In this document: piece by piece, positions 44,522-52,901 of the stretch | Layout of the letters: every line of letters begins with the position of its first letter | Numbering within the stretch: position 1 is the first letter of the stretch | Program-made: the position numbers and the translations under genes | Notes under the pieces: generated by a model | What the model saw: the letters and a program-made list of their open reading frames with translations, nothing else | Told to the model about the DNA's origin: nothing | Databases searched by the model: none | NCBI RefSeq assembly: GCF_017302985.1 | Contig: NZ_JAFIMU010000010.1 | Location: 124,001-188,000 of the forward strand | From: Corallococcus macrosporus | Lineage (GTDB): Bacteria; Myxococcota; Myxococcia; Myxococcales; Myxococcaceae | Direction of reading: 5' to 3' | DNA length: 64,000 nt

Positions 44522-45712
44522 TCACCGCCCGGAAGCGTACAGCAGGGCGGGCTCGCGGTGCTTGCGGAAGGCCTCCGTCTGCGGCTCGAAGCCCTCCAGC
44601 ATCCGGTCCAGGCTCCACCCCTCCTCGATGCCACGACGCACCTGGTCGGTGCCGCACAGGAGGTCGAACGCGGGCACGTCCTCCACGAACTCGTACGCGT
44701 CCGCCCGCCAGTCGAAGTGCCCCGGGCCAATGTCGTGCAGCGCCTGGGTGATGGCGATGCCCGTGCGCAGCGGCTTGAACGCCTTGCGGTCCGTGACGTG
44801 GATGAAGGCCCCGTTGCACGACTGGCCCTTGAACTTGTCGAACGTCGGCGTGAAGCCCACCGGACGGAAGGCCACGCCCGGCAGCCGCTCCCTGTCCAGC
44901 CGGGCCATGAGCTGATCCGTGTCCACCCACGGCGCGCCGAACTGCTCGAAGGGCCGGCAGGTGCCGCGGCCCTCGGACACGTTGGTGCCCTCCAATTGGC
45001 ACATGCCCGGGTACACCAGCGCGGTGTCCGGGGTGGGCATGTTGGGCGACGGCGGCAGGAACGGCAGGCCCGTGTCGCTCCAGTACATGTCGCGCGTCCA
45101 GCCCTCGCACGGCACCACCGTGAGGTCGCAGCCGAAGCCCTCCTGCGCGTTGAACAGCCGGGCCAGCTCCCCCGCCGTCATGCCGTGGCGGTTGGGCAGC
45201 GCGTACAGCCCCACGAAGGAGCGGAACTTCTCCCCCACGAGGTTGCCCTCCAGCGTCACCCCATCCAGCGGGTTGGGCCGGTCCAGCACGTAGAACGCGA
45301 CGCGGGCCTGGGCCGCGGCCTTCATGGCCAGGGCCATGGTGTAGACGTAGGTGTAGTAGCGGCTGCCCACGTCCTGGATGTCGAAGACGAGCGCGTCCAG
45401 GCCCTTGAGCCACTCCTGGCGCGGGGAGAGCGACTCGAAGGTGGAGCCATAGAGGCTGTGCACCGGCACGCCCGTCTTGCGGTCGCGCGCCTCGTCCACG
45501 GCCACCATGTACTGGGCCTCGCCGCGGATGCCGTGCTCCGGGCCGAAGAGCGCCGCCAGCGTCACGCCCTCCGTGCCGGCCAGCAGGTCCGCCAGGTGGC
45601 GGAAGCGCGAGTCCACGCTCGTGGGATTCACGATGGCGCCCACGCGCTTGCCCTTGAGCGCGGAGAAGCCCTGCGCGGCCCACACATCCAGTCCCGTCTT
45701 CACCTTCGTCAC
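44522..45712 (-). CDS. namZ: Exo-beta-N-acetylmuramidase NamZ-like (DUF1343)
   Basis: This 396-residue DUF1343 protein belongs to the family in which NamZ from Bacillus was shown to release MurNAc from the non-reducing ends of peptidoglycan fragments. Conserved phrases are GKRVGAIVNPTSVD, LFGPEHGIRG, LVFDIQDVGSRYYTYVYTM, LDRPNPL, YPGMCQLEGTNVSEGRGTCRPFE (the GTNxSEGRGT signature) and GWSLDRMLEGF. No signal peptide is visible, so it may act in the cytoplasm on imported muropeptides or be exported another way. The GTG at 45712 follows GAGG by nine bases. It heads a three-gene unit with the phosphoesterase-like gene and nadD. Confidence 0.88.
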   Translation of the reverse strand: MTKVKTGLDVWAAQGFSALKGKRVGAIVNPTSVDSRFRHLADLLAGTEGVTLAALFGPEHGIRGEAQYMVAVDEARDRKTGVPVHSLYGSTFESLSPRQEWLKGLDALVFDIQDVGSRYYTYVYTMALAMKAAAQARVAFYVLDRPNPLDGVTLEGNLVGEKFRSFVGLYALPNRHGMTAGELARLFNAQEGFGCDLTVVPCEGWTRDMYWSDTGLPFLPPSPNMPTPDTALVYPGMCQLEGTNVSEGRGTCRPFEQFGAPWVDTDQLMARLDRERLPGVAFRPVGFTPTFDKFKGQSCNGAFIHVTDRKAFKPLRTGIAITQALHDIGPGHFDWRADAYEFVEDVPAFDLLCGTDQVRRGIEEGWSLDRMLEGFEPQTEAFRKHREPALLYASGR

Positions 45713-45773
45713 GTTCGGTCGCCTCGTCCCGCCGCCCACGGCATGCGCGGGCACGACAGGTCAGGTTCAGAGG

Positions 45774-47150
45774 TCAGTTCGCGGCCAGGCGCTTGAGCGC
45801 GCTCTGCGCCGCCTTCTTCGAGTCACAGGCGCCAAAGCCGAGGACGCCCCCGGACCCTTCATTCGGGCCCCCGTCGTCCGCGAGCGTCTTCAGCGGCCCC
45901 CGCGCGGACTCCAGGCGCAGGCTGGCCAGGGCCTCCGCCGCGCTGACGCGCACGCCGCACTGCTCGTGCTTCAGCAGCGAGATGAGCCGGGACGCCGCGC
46001 GGTCGCTGCCGTCCTCGCGCACCGCCTTCTTGTAGAAGCCCATCGCGGTGGTCATGCTGCCCAGCGCCTCGTCCAGCCGGCCATCGAGGTAGTTCCGCTC
46101 ATCCTCGTCCTCCAGCTTGATGAGCCGCCGCGCCTCGTTCGCTCGCGTGAGCTTCTCCGCGCCGGTGGCGTGCTCCACGTCGCGGATGGCTCGCATGGCG
46201 GGGCCCCCGCCGTTGACGAGCAGCGCCCCGCCCAGCAGCACCACCGCCAGCAACAGCGCGCACACGGCCCAGCCGGCCACGGTGGACGACACCTTCGAGG
46301 TGATGGCGGGCGGCAGCTTCGCGTACGTGCGCGCCCAGAGCGCATCCGTCGCGGTGCGCGCCTGCTTGCCCAGCACCGTGGCCCGCTGCCTCACCGCCAC
46401 CGCGCCCGCCGCCGCGCGCTGACTCACCACCACCGCGCCTGCCGCCGCGCGCTGCCCCACCGCCACCGCGCCCTGCCCCACCACCGCGCCCACCACGGCC
46501 GCGCGCTGGCCCAGGACCGCCAGGTCCAGGCCCGAATCCGGCACGCGCGACAGGGCCAGGTTGCCGTACGGCGGCAGCGAGGACGCCTCCTCCGGCGCGG
46601 GCAGCACCGCGTCCGGCGCCGGCGCCAGCACCCGGTAGGGCGCGCGCGGCACGCGGAAGACGCGGATCTTCCCGGGGATGCCCTTGAGCTCGAAGGCGCC
46701 CACCTCCTGGGAGGGCACCTCCGCCTTGTTCATGGAGAGGTAGACGGCCTCCGTGAAGAAGACCTCGTCCGCGTCGGTGATGCCCTCCACGCGGGCCGCG
46801 ATGTTCACCGGCTCGCCGAAGATGTCGTTGCTCTCCACCCGGACCTCGCCCACGTTCACCGCGACGCGGACGTGGATCTGATCATCCTCCAGCAGCCCCC
46901 GGTTGTGGTGCCACAGCCGGTCCTGGATGGCGATGCCGCTCAGGACGGCCTGGGTGGGGGACTCGAAGGTGACGAGGAACGCGTCGCCAATCGATTTGAT
47001 GATGCGTCCACCGAACGCCTTGAACAGCGGCGCGAGCAACGCCTCGTGCACCTGGAGCAGCCGCTGGTTCTCCTCCAGCGTCTGCCGACTGGTGCGCTCG
47101 GTGAAGCCCTTGATGTCGGTGAAGACGATGGCGAGGTTGGCGGTCTTCAA
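45774..47150 (-). CDS. Membrane class III cyclase with 11-residue repeats
   Basis: This 458-residue protein starts at TTG. The N-terminal cyclase domain (1-165) has IVFTDIKGFT (Asp12), SIGDAF (Asp56) and EPVNIAARVEG (Asn116, Arg120); all catalytic residues are present. A Pro-rich linker follows, then a stretch (214-264) of near-perfect 11-residue repeats built on GQRAAAGAVVV. A transmembrane helix (~291-313, TVAGWAVCALLLAVVLLGGALL) separates these from a C-terminal ~130-residue helical domain of HEAT/TPR-like character (EQCGVRVSAAEALASLRLE). It likely makes cAMP or cGMP in response to a signal from the C-terminal domain. A TACACT -10 hexamer lies 9 bases before the TTG. The repeats could be a membrane-binding amphipathic helix. 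Confidence 0.88.
   Translation of the reverse strand: MKTANLAIVFTDIKGFTERTSRQTLEENQRLLQVHEALLAPLFKAFGGRIIKSIGDAFLVTFESPTQAVLSGIAIQDRLWHHNRGLLEDDQIHVRVAVNVGEVRVESNDIFGEPVNIAARVEGITDADEVFFTEAVYLSMNKAEVPSQEVGAFELKGIPGKIRVFRVPRAPYRVLAPAPDAVLPAPEEASSLPPYGNLALSRVPDSGLDLAVLGQRAAVVGAVVGQGAVAVGQRAAAGAVVVSQRAAAGAVAVRQRATVLGKQARTATDALWARTYAKLPPAITSKVSSTVAGWAVCALLLAVVLLGGALLVNGGGPAMRAIRDVEHATGAEKLTRANEARRLIKLEDEDERNYLDGRLDEALGSMTTAMGFYKKAVREDGSDRAASRLISLLKHEQCGVRVSAAEALASLRLESARGPLKTLADDGGPNEGSGGVLGFGACDSKKAAQSALKRLAAN
46359..46511 (-). repeat. 11-residue protein repeats (GQRAAAGAVVV) in the cyclase
   Basis: Codons 214-264 encode GQRAAVVGAVV, GQGAVAV, GQRAAAGAVVV, SQRAAAGAVAV and RQRATVLGKQA. The period is 11 residues (33 bases) apart from one 7-residue unit. 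The DNA is correspondingly repetitive, so copy number may vary between strains. Confidence 0.7.
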
Positions 47151-47159
47151 AGCGGGGGC

Positions 47160-47165
47160 AGTGTA
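47160..47165 (-). promoter_or_regulatory. -10 element TACACT, 9 bases before the TTG start
   Basis: On the minus strand TACACT is followed by nine C-rich bases and the TTG start of the cyclase. A TSS 6-7 bases downstream gives a leader of at most three bases. No Shine-Dalgarno is seen. Confidence 0.4.
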
Positions 47166-47228
47166 TGCAGCGCGTCGCGCGAAGCAATCGCCATGGACCG
47201 CGCCCCGCTGCTCGCTGTTCGCGCCTTG

Positions 47229-47963
47229 TCAGCGCTTCGAAGGTTTGAGGGCCCGCATGTTTCGCTTCTCCGGCGCCGTCAGCTGCGCCCGCACCTTCGC
47301 TGCGAGCTGGGGCCTGTCCGTCCGCTCGTAGAACGCGGCCAGGGTCCGCAGCACGCCCGGGTTGTCCGGCTGGGCGTCGCGCGCGGCCAGGAACTCCCGC
47401 TCCGCGTCCAGCGTCCGGCCCTGCTTCTCCAGCACCGCCGCCAGCTGCATGCGAACCTGGACCCACGCAGGGCGGGACTTGGAGAGCGGACGGTAGTGCA
47501 GCTCCGCCTTGAGCCAGTCCCCCGCCTGCGCCCAGAGGCCCGCGAGCCGGAAGCGCGCGTCGTCGTAGGACGGCCGCAAGGCAACGGCCTTCTCGTAGGC
47601 GCGGATGGCGTCGAGCGACGTCCCGCGCTCCTCCAGCAGTTGTCCCTGGAGGAACCAGACGCGGGGGTTGTCCGGGGCCTCGCGCAGGGCGGCCTCCAGG
47701 TGGGTGGCCGCGCGCTCCAGCTCCGGGGCGCTGCCTCCCTTGAGGAGCAGGCGCGCGGCCTCCAGCCTGGGCAACTCCCAGCGGGGCTGGTTAGAAATCA
47801 GCCGCTCCAGGGCGACGAGCGCTCCCGCGTCGTTGCCCGCCGTCTCCAGCGCCAGCGCATCCGCCAGCGGACTGGAGGCCGGAGCCGCTTGCGCCGTCAG
47901 GACCGGAGAGGCCGGTGCGTCGGACGCGCCCGCAAGCAGCGCCGCCACGAGAACCCACATCAT
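47229..47963 (-). CDS. Secreted TPR-repeat protein
   Basis: This 244-residue protein has a signal peptide (MMWVLVAALLAGASDAPASP) and about five TPR units. Examples are DALALETAGNDAGALVALERL, WFLQGQLLEERGTSLDAIRAYEKAVALRP and AAVLEKQGRTLDAEREFLAARDAQP, with typical W/L/G, Y/A/F and P32 positions. It is likely a periplasmic scaffold; partners are unknown. A TGC-TATCTG element ends six bases before the ATG, suggesting a near-leaderless mRNA. It is divergent from mutS2 with only 66 bases between the starts. The long minus-strand frame covering mutS2 continues into this gene but is an antisense shadow. Confidence 0.85.
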   Translation of the reverse strand: MMWVLVAALLAGASDAPASPVLTAQAAPASSPLADALALETAGNDAGALVALERLISNQPRWELPRLEAARLLLKGGSAPELERAATHLEAALREAPDNPRVWFLQGQLLEERGTSLDAIRAYEKAVALRPSYDDARFRLAGLWAQAGDWLKAELHYRPLSKSRPAWVQVRMQLAAVLEKQGRTLDAEREFLAARDAQPDNPGVLRTLAAFYERTDRPQLAAKVRAQLTAPEKRNMRALKPSKR

Positions 47964-48029
47964 GGTTGGCAGATAGCAGGTCCCGGTGGGCCACCTCAAT
48001 ACTTCCCCTTGACGGACACCCGGCCTCGC

Positions 48030-50444
48030 ATGAAACCCATGACTGTGCAGATTTCCCAAAGGACGTTGGAAGATCTTGGTTTCTCGGAAGTGCTCCGCGC
48101 GCTGACGCAGCGCTGCCGCACGGAGCCAGGAAGGGAGCGAGTGCTCGCCCGTCCATTCCTGGACACCGAGGCGGAAGTCACCGAAGCGCTGGCCCTGGTC
48201 GACGAGGCCCGCTTCCTCTCCCAGCAGCAGTTCTCCCTGCCCCTGGGCGGCGTGACGGACCTGCGCACCGCCGTGGGCCACGCGGAGAAGGGCGGCGTGC
48301 TGGAGCCCCGCCAGCTCATCGACGCGGCCCAGTTGCTCTTCGCCTTCGCGCGCACCCGTGAGGCGCTGGACGAGCGCAAGGAGCGCGTCCCCCGCCTGGT
48401 GGAGATCTCCAAGCGCCTCCCCTTCCTGGAGGCCATGGCGCGCCGGTTGGATCAGTGTTTCGAACCGGACGGAACCATCGCGGACCGCGCCAGTCCTGAG
48501 CTGAAGGAAGCGCGGGACCGGGCGCGCGGCCTGCACCGGCGCATCAAGACGCGCCTGGACGAGCTGCTGCACGACGAGAGCTTCACCACCAAGCTGCGCG
48601 AGAACTACTACACGCTGCGCAACGGGCGGTACGTGGTGCCGGTGGTGTCGAACTACCGCTCGGAGGTGGACGGCATCGTCCACAACGCCAGCCAGACGGG
48701 GCAGACGCTCTTCATGGAGCCCCAGGCGATGGTGGGCCTGGGCAACGACCTGGCCATCGCGCAGTCGGAGGTCGCGGAGGAGGAGCTGAAGGTGCTCCAG
48801 GAGCTGAGCAAGCACGTGGGCCGCGAGTCCGTGCGCATCCTGGAGGGCCTGGAGGCGGTGGCGGAGCTTGACGAGGTGGAGTCCATCGCGGTGCTGGCCG
48901 CGGACCTGGACGCCACGACGCCCATCTTCGTGGACGTGAAGGAACTTCAGCTGCGCTCGCTGCGCCACCCGCGCCTGGTGCTCAAGGGCACGGAGGTGGT
49001 GTCCAACGACGTGACGCTCACGCAGGACGCCCGGGCGCTGGTGGTGTCCGGCCCCAACGCGGGCGGCAAGACGGTGACGCTGACGGGCGTGGGGCTGTGC
49101 GCGCTGATGCTGCGCGCGGGCCTGCCCATCCCGGTGGGCGAAGGGTCGCGGATGCCGCTGTACCGCTCCGTGCACTCCACCGTGGGTGACACGCAGGACC
49201 TGGCGCAGGGCCTGTCCTCGTTCAGCGGCCACGTGACGATGCTGCGCGACATCCTGTCGGTGGTGGGCACGGACTCGCTGGTGCTCATCGACGAGATCGC
49301 CTCGGACACGGATCCGCGCGAGGGCGCGGCCATCGCCATCGCGGTGCTGGAGGAGCTGCTGGGCAAGGGCGCGTACGTCCTGGTGACGACGCACCTGGAG
49401 GAGCTCAAGGCGCTGGCGCACATGGATCCGCGCTTCCTCAACGCGCGCGTGGGCTTCGACGCCAAGCGGATGGCGCCCACGTTCCGGCTGCAGATGGGCG
49501 CGTCCGGCCAGTCGTCCGCCATCGACGTGGCGGCGCGGGTGGGCCTGCCCGCTTCGGTGTGCGAGCGCGCGCGGGAGCTGTCGCTCAACGCGGGCGGTCC
49601 GCTCAGCAAGGCGCTGGCGGCGGCGGAGGAGGAGCGGCGCAAGCTCACCGAGGAGCTGGAGAAGGCGCGCATCGCGGCGAAGGAGGCGGAGGCACTTCGC
49701 GCGGACCTGGAGAAGCAGAAGGTCGCCTTCGAGCGCGAGCGCAAGGGCCGCATGATGCAGTTCAACGAGGACGTGCACGCGGCCAGCGAGCACGCCGCGC
49801 AGGAGGTCCGAGACCTCCTGACGAAGCTGCGCGCGGAGCAGAACGAGAAGGCGCTGTCGGAGGCGCGGCAGCAGTTGCAGCAGCGCGCGGACGAGGCGGC
49901 GAAGCGCGCGGCGGCGGCCAAGGCGGAGCTGTTCCAGGTGGAGGCCCCGGGGCCCGCGAGCCTCAAGGTGGGCGCGTGGGTGCACCACTCCGGCCTTGGC
50001 CGGGACGTGGAGATCCTGGAGCTGACGGACGGCCAGGCGGTGGTGTCCGCGGGCGGCGCGCTGAAGATGCGCGTGCCCACGACGGAGCTTTCCGGTTCGC
50101 GGGGCAAGAAGCCGCAGCAGGCGAAGTTCCCGGACCAGAAGAAGGGCGAGGCGGCCCTGAAGCGCGCGGCCTCCGCGGCGCCGTCGCAGGTGGACGCCAC
50201 GAACTTCCGCTGCGACGTGCGAGGCATGCGCGCGGACGACGCGCTGGCGGAGCTGGAGACGTTCCTGGACCAGGGCCTGCGCAAGGGTGAGGAGGCGGCG
50301 CTCATCATCCACGGCCACGGCACGGGAGCCCTCAAGCAGGCCATCCGGGACCACCTGGCCGCGTCGCCCTACATCCGCATGTTCCGCCCCGGGGAGAGCC
50401 ACGAGGGCGGCGACGGAGTGACGGTGGTGTCCCTGCGAGGCTGA
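48030..50444 (+). CDS. mutS2: Endonuclease MutS2
   Basis: This 804-residue MutS2 has an N-terminal helical core (TLEDLGFSEVLRALTQRCRT), a clamp/lever region with LRENYYTLRNGRYVVPVVSNYRSEVDGIVHNASQTGQTLFMEP, and an ATPase with Walker A GPNAGGKT (~342), Walker B LVLIDEIASDTDP and signature QGLSSFSGHV. A coiled-coil arm (~520-640, Glu/Lys/Ala-rich) and a C-terminal Smr nuclease domain (DVRGMRADDAL and IIHGHGTGALK) follow. MutS2 resolves branched DNA and limits homologous recombination, or rescues collided ribosomes in some bacteria; it is not a mismatch-repair MutS. The ATG at 48030 has a weak ribosome site; MTVQISQ at 48039 is an alternative. It is divergent from the TPR gene. Confidence 0.95.
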   Translation: MKPMTVQISQRTLEDLGFSEVLRALTQRCRTEPGRERVLARPFLDTEAEVTEALALVDEARFLSQQQFSLPLGGVTDLRTAVGHAEKGGVLEPRQLIDAAQLLFAFARTREALDERKERVPRLVEISKRLPFLEAMARRLDQCFEPDGTIADRASPELKEARDRARGLHRRIKTRLDELLHDESFTTKLRENYYTLRNGRYVVPVVSNYRSEVDGIVHNASQTGQTLFMEPQAMVGLGNDLAIAQSEVAEEELKVLQELSKHVGRESVRILEGLEAVAELDEVESIAVLAADLDATTPIFVDVKELQLRSLRHPRLVLKGTEVVSNDVTLTQDARALVVSGPNAGGKTVTLTGVGLCALMLRAGLPIPVGEGSRMPLYRSVHSTVGDTQDLAQGLSSFSGHVTMLRDILSVVGTDSLVLIDEIASDTDPREGAAIAIAVLEELLGKGAYVLVTTHLEELKALAHMDPRFLNARVGFDAKRMAPTFRLQMGASGQSSAIDVAARVGLPASVCERARELSLNAGGPLSKALAAAEEERRKLTEELEKARIAAKEAEALRADLEKQKVAFERERKGRMMQFNEDVHAASEHAAQEVRDLLTKLRAEQNEKALSEARQQLQQRADEAAKRAAAAKAELFQVEAPGPASLKVGAWVHHSGLGRDVEILELTDGQAVVSAGGALKMRVPTTELSGSRGKKPQQAKFPDQKKGEAALKRAASAAPSQVDATNFRCDVRGMRADDALAELETFLDQGLRKGEEAALIIHGHGTGALKQAIRDHLAASPYIRMFRPGESHEGGDGVTVVSLRG

Positions 50445-50509
50445 GAGCCCCTTGGTGACAGGGGGCAGGGTCTGGATGGCCCCGCTCCCCTGCCCCTTGG
50501 GGGGTTGAG

Positions 50510-50515
50510 TACAGT
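50510..50515 (+). promoter_or_regulatory. -10 element TACAGT, 8 bases before start (paralog 1)
   Basis: GAG-TACAGT-GCGGCGCC-ATG. The same TACAGT-GCGGC sequence precedes paralog 3, and TAGACT-GCGCAGCC precedes paralog 2. No Shine-Dalgarno lies close enough to the ATG. Confidence 0.5.
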
Positions 50516-50523
50516 GCGGCGCC

Positions 50524-52767
50524 ATGTATCGGCTCTGCCTGCTGGGATGTGTGGTGTTGCTGGCTGCCTGTGGGGAAAAGGCTCCCGACGAAGGCGCCAT
50601 CCGCGTGTCCGTGACCTACGGCTCCTTCAAGCCCGCGTGCCTGCGCGTCGAGGCGAAGGATGCAACCGGACACTCAGAGCGGACGGACATCCTCTCCAGC
50701 CAGTTCAAGAACGCTGACAAGCGAGAGGTCCTGGTCGCGGTGCGCCGCAAGGCGGACTGGGACACCGCGCTGAACGTCACCGTGTCGTCTTACGCGGCGG
50801 CGTCGGGGAACAGTTGCTCGGGCGAGGCCGTGGAGACCTTTCCGAGTAATTCACTCACCGTCGTGCCCAAGGAGTTCACGCGCTTCGACGTGACGCTGCA
50901 GGCCGTGGACGGAGACGGAGACGGTTCTCCCACGGGCATCGAATGGGCGGGGATCTCCGACTGCGACGACAAACGGGCCGACGTCCGTCCTGGCGCCGAT
51001 GAGAAGTGCGACACGGAAGTCGACTTCGACTGTGATGGCAAGAAGGCGTGCGCGGACTCGAAGTGCGCACAGAAGACGTGCACGGACGGGGACCTGTGCA
51101 ACACCGGCAAGCGGTGCATCGGAGTGGGCGCAGCGGCGGAGTGCGGGGGTGGCGAGCCGAAGTGCAAACAGACCGGGGGCCAGTGTCAGTCAGCGGTGCG
51201 GTGCGAAGCCTTCACGGGTCAATGCATCGATGAGATCGTGCTCGAGGGGACGGCCTGTGATCCCGGCGACAAGTGCGTGACGAATGGCCGCTGCACCGCC
51301 GACAAGCGATGCGTCGGCGATGTGAAGCCGTGCAACACACCGTTGGACGCCCAGTGCCAGGAGTCCGTGGGCACCTGCAACTCGACCAACGGCCTCTGTG
51401 AGTACGCCCCCAAGCCGGTCACCACGTCCTGCGTGGATGGGAACGTCTGCAATGATCCGGGGTCCTGCAATGGCAGTGGCGTATGCATCGGAACGCCCAC
51501 GCCGTGCCCGCCCAGGGAGTGCCATGCCGTGGCGGGTTGCACGCGCAACGCGTCCTGCGTCTACGCGGGTGACCCGGCGCAGGTCAACAACCCCTGCAGC
51601 GAGGACAACTCGGGAACGCCGCGCGTGTGCAAGGTGGATGGCCAGTGTGTCGCGTTCCCCTACAGCCCGAGCAACTTCGATCCGAACGACATTCCTGGTG
51701 GGCAGATTGGTGAGCTGAAAACCACCGGCGCGGTGGTGTTCGACACGGATGCCCGGACCTGGACCCCTGCGAATCTGGGCCCGGATACTGACGCGTTCAC
51801 AATCAGGGCCCTGCCCCAGGCTGGGGGCCCCGAGATTCTCCTCATCCCGGTACGGACCCTGGCCTTGGGTGGCGAGCTGCGCATCGTGGGCAGCCGCGCG
51901 GTCATCCTCGCGGTGTATGGGAATGCAACGTTAAGCCACGACATCCTCGCGAGCGGGCGCATTGTGAATGGCGAGCTGGTCCCTGGAAGTGGCGGCAATC
52001 AGCAGTGCGGGACTTCGACTGGAAAGAACGGGAAGTTCGGCGGTGGTGAGGGCGGTGGCGGAGGTGGTGCTGGTGGTGCGACGGTCGGGGCTGTTGGCGG
52101 CAAGGGCTACGACGACGGTGCCACGCGGGGCGACGCGGGCGCCCAGCAGGCCTCGGTCATCACGCCGCTCCTCGGCGGGTGCGCGGGAGGCAATGGTGGA
52201 GGCACGGGCGACGCGGCTGGTGGATTGGGCGGTGCCGGTGGTGGCGCACTCCAGCTCTCCGTTGCCAGGACCCTGACCATCAGCAAAACCCTTTCCGTCA
52301 GCGGCGGGGGTGGCTTGGGCGGCAAGGTGAGCACTTCGCCTGCCCAGGCGGCAGGGGGTGGAGGCGGCGGGAGCGGAGGACGCATCGTGCTGGAAGCCTT
52401 CCAGGTGAGCCTGACCGCCGATGCCAGTCTCACCGCCAATGGCGGCGGAGGTGGCCAGGGCGCCGGCCAGAGCGTCGGCTTCGCGAACAATGGAGCAGAT
52501 GGTGCGAATGGCAGCGAGACCACTAGCACCACCGCGAGTGGTGGGACTGGTGGCAGCACGCTGGGAGGCACGGGCGGAGCCGGTGGCGCCCTGGACATCC
52601 CGACGGCTGGCGGCGCAGGAAGCACGGTCCCTGTCGCTGGCGGTGGCGGCGGTGGCGGCGGCGGCGGTGGCGCCGCGGGCTTCATCTACCTGCGCAGCAT
52701 GCGGCCCTGCATGGTGAACACCACGGTGGTCAGCCCCACGCCCACGGGAGGCTGCACTCCCCTGTGA
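50524..52767 (+). CDS. Cys-rich/Gly-rich surface lipoprotein, paralog 1 of 3
   Basis: This 747-residue protein has lipobox LLAAC (Cys16). A ~110-residue N-terminal beta domain is followed by a MopE-like putative metal-binding motif (DGDGDG, DCDD, DVRPGADEKCD; ~137-171). A Cys-rich region (~170-375) has repeated C-x-D-G-x-x-C units such as TCTDGDLC and SCVDGNVCND, probably disulfide-bonded. A beta module (FPYSPSNFDPNDIPGGQIGELKTTGAVVFDT) leads into ~220 residues very rich in Gly (GGGEGGGGGGAGGAT) and a short tail YLRSMRPC. No catalytic motif is present. The layout suits a matrix or cell-surface structural protein. The N-terminus is almost identical to paralog 2, while the Cys-rich and later parts resemble paralog 3. 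Confidence 0.85.
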   Translation: MYRLCLLGCVVLLAACGEKAPDEGAIRVSVTYGSFKPACLRVEAKDATGHSERTDILSSQFKNADKREVLVAVRRKADWDTALNVTVSSYAAASGNSCSGEAVETFPSNSLTVVPKEFTRFDVTLQAVDGDGDGSPTGIEWAGISDCDDKRADVRPGADEKCDTEVDFDCDGKKACADSKCAQKTCTDGDLCNTGKRCIGVGAAAECGGGEPKCKQTGGQCQSAVRCEAFTGQCIDEIVLEGTACDPGDKCVTNGRCTADKRCVGDVKPCNTPLDAQCQESVGTCNSTNGLCEYAPKPVTTSCVDGNVCNDPGSCNGSGVCIGTPTPCPPRECHAVAGCTRNASCVYAGDPAQVNNPCSEDNSGTPRVCKVDGQCVAFPYSPSNFDPNDIPGGQIGELKTTGAVVFDTDARTWTPANLGPDTDAFTIRALPQAGGPEILLIPVRTLALGGELRIVGSRAVILAVYGNATLSHDILASGRIVNGELVPGSGGNQQCGTSTGKNGKFGGGEGGGGGGAGGATVGAVGGKGYDDGATRGDAGAQQASVITPLLGGCAGGNGGGTGDAAGGLGGAGGGALQLSVARTLTISKTLSVSGGGGLGGKVSTSPAQAAGGGGGGSGGRIVLEAFQVSLTADASLTANGGGGGQGAGQSVGFANNGADGANGSETTSTTASGGTGGSTLGGTGGAGGALDIPTAGGAGSTVPVAGGGGGGGGGGGAAGFIYLRSMRPCMVNTTVVSPTPTGGCTPL

Positions 52768-52887
52768 CGGGTCTGTGGGACCCCTGCCATCCCCATCAGC
52801 GCCAGTCGCAGTCTACCCGCCACGGCCGGCTGCACGCGGCCTTGGCCCGTCTCCTCCGCGAGGCTTCAGAGGAGGAGGGCCGACAGG

Positions 52888-52893
52888 TAGACT
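52888..52893 (+). promoter_or_regulatory. -10 element TAGACT, 8 bases before start (paralog 2)
   Basis: AGG-TAGACT-GCGCAGCC-ATG, the same spacing as for paralogs 1 and 3. A GGAGGAGGG stretch ~20 bases further upstream is too far from the ATG to be a ribosome site. Confidence 0.45.
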
Positions 52894-52901
52894 GCGCAGC
52901 C

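Noticed and set aside
45477-48029. In-frame 5' extension of mutS2
   Set aside because: It runs antisense over the cyclase, TPR and NamZ genes and has no MutS2 homology; family homology begins at 48030.
52000-52680. Possible CRISPR array or minisatellite in the Gly-rich coding region
   Set aside because: The repetition is GGC/GGT codons of a Gly-rich protein, with no constant-length repeat and spacer units.
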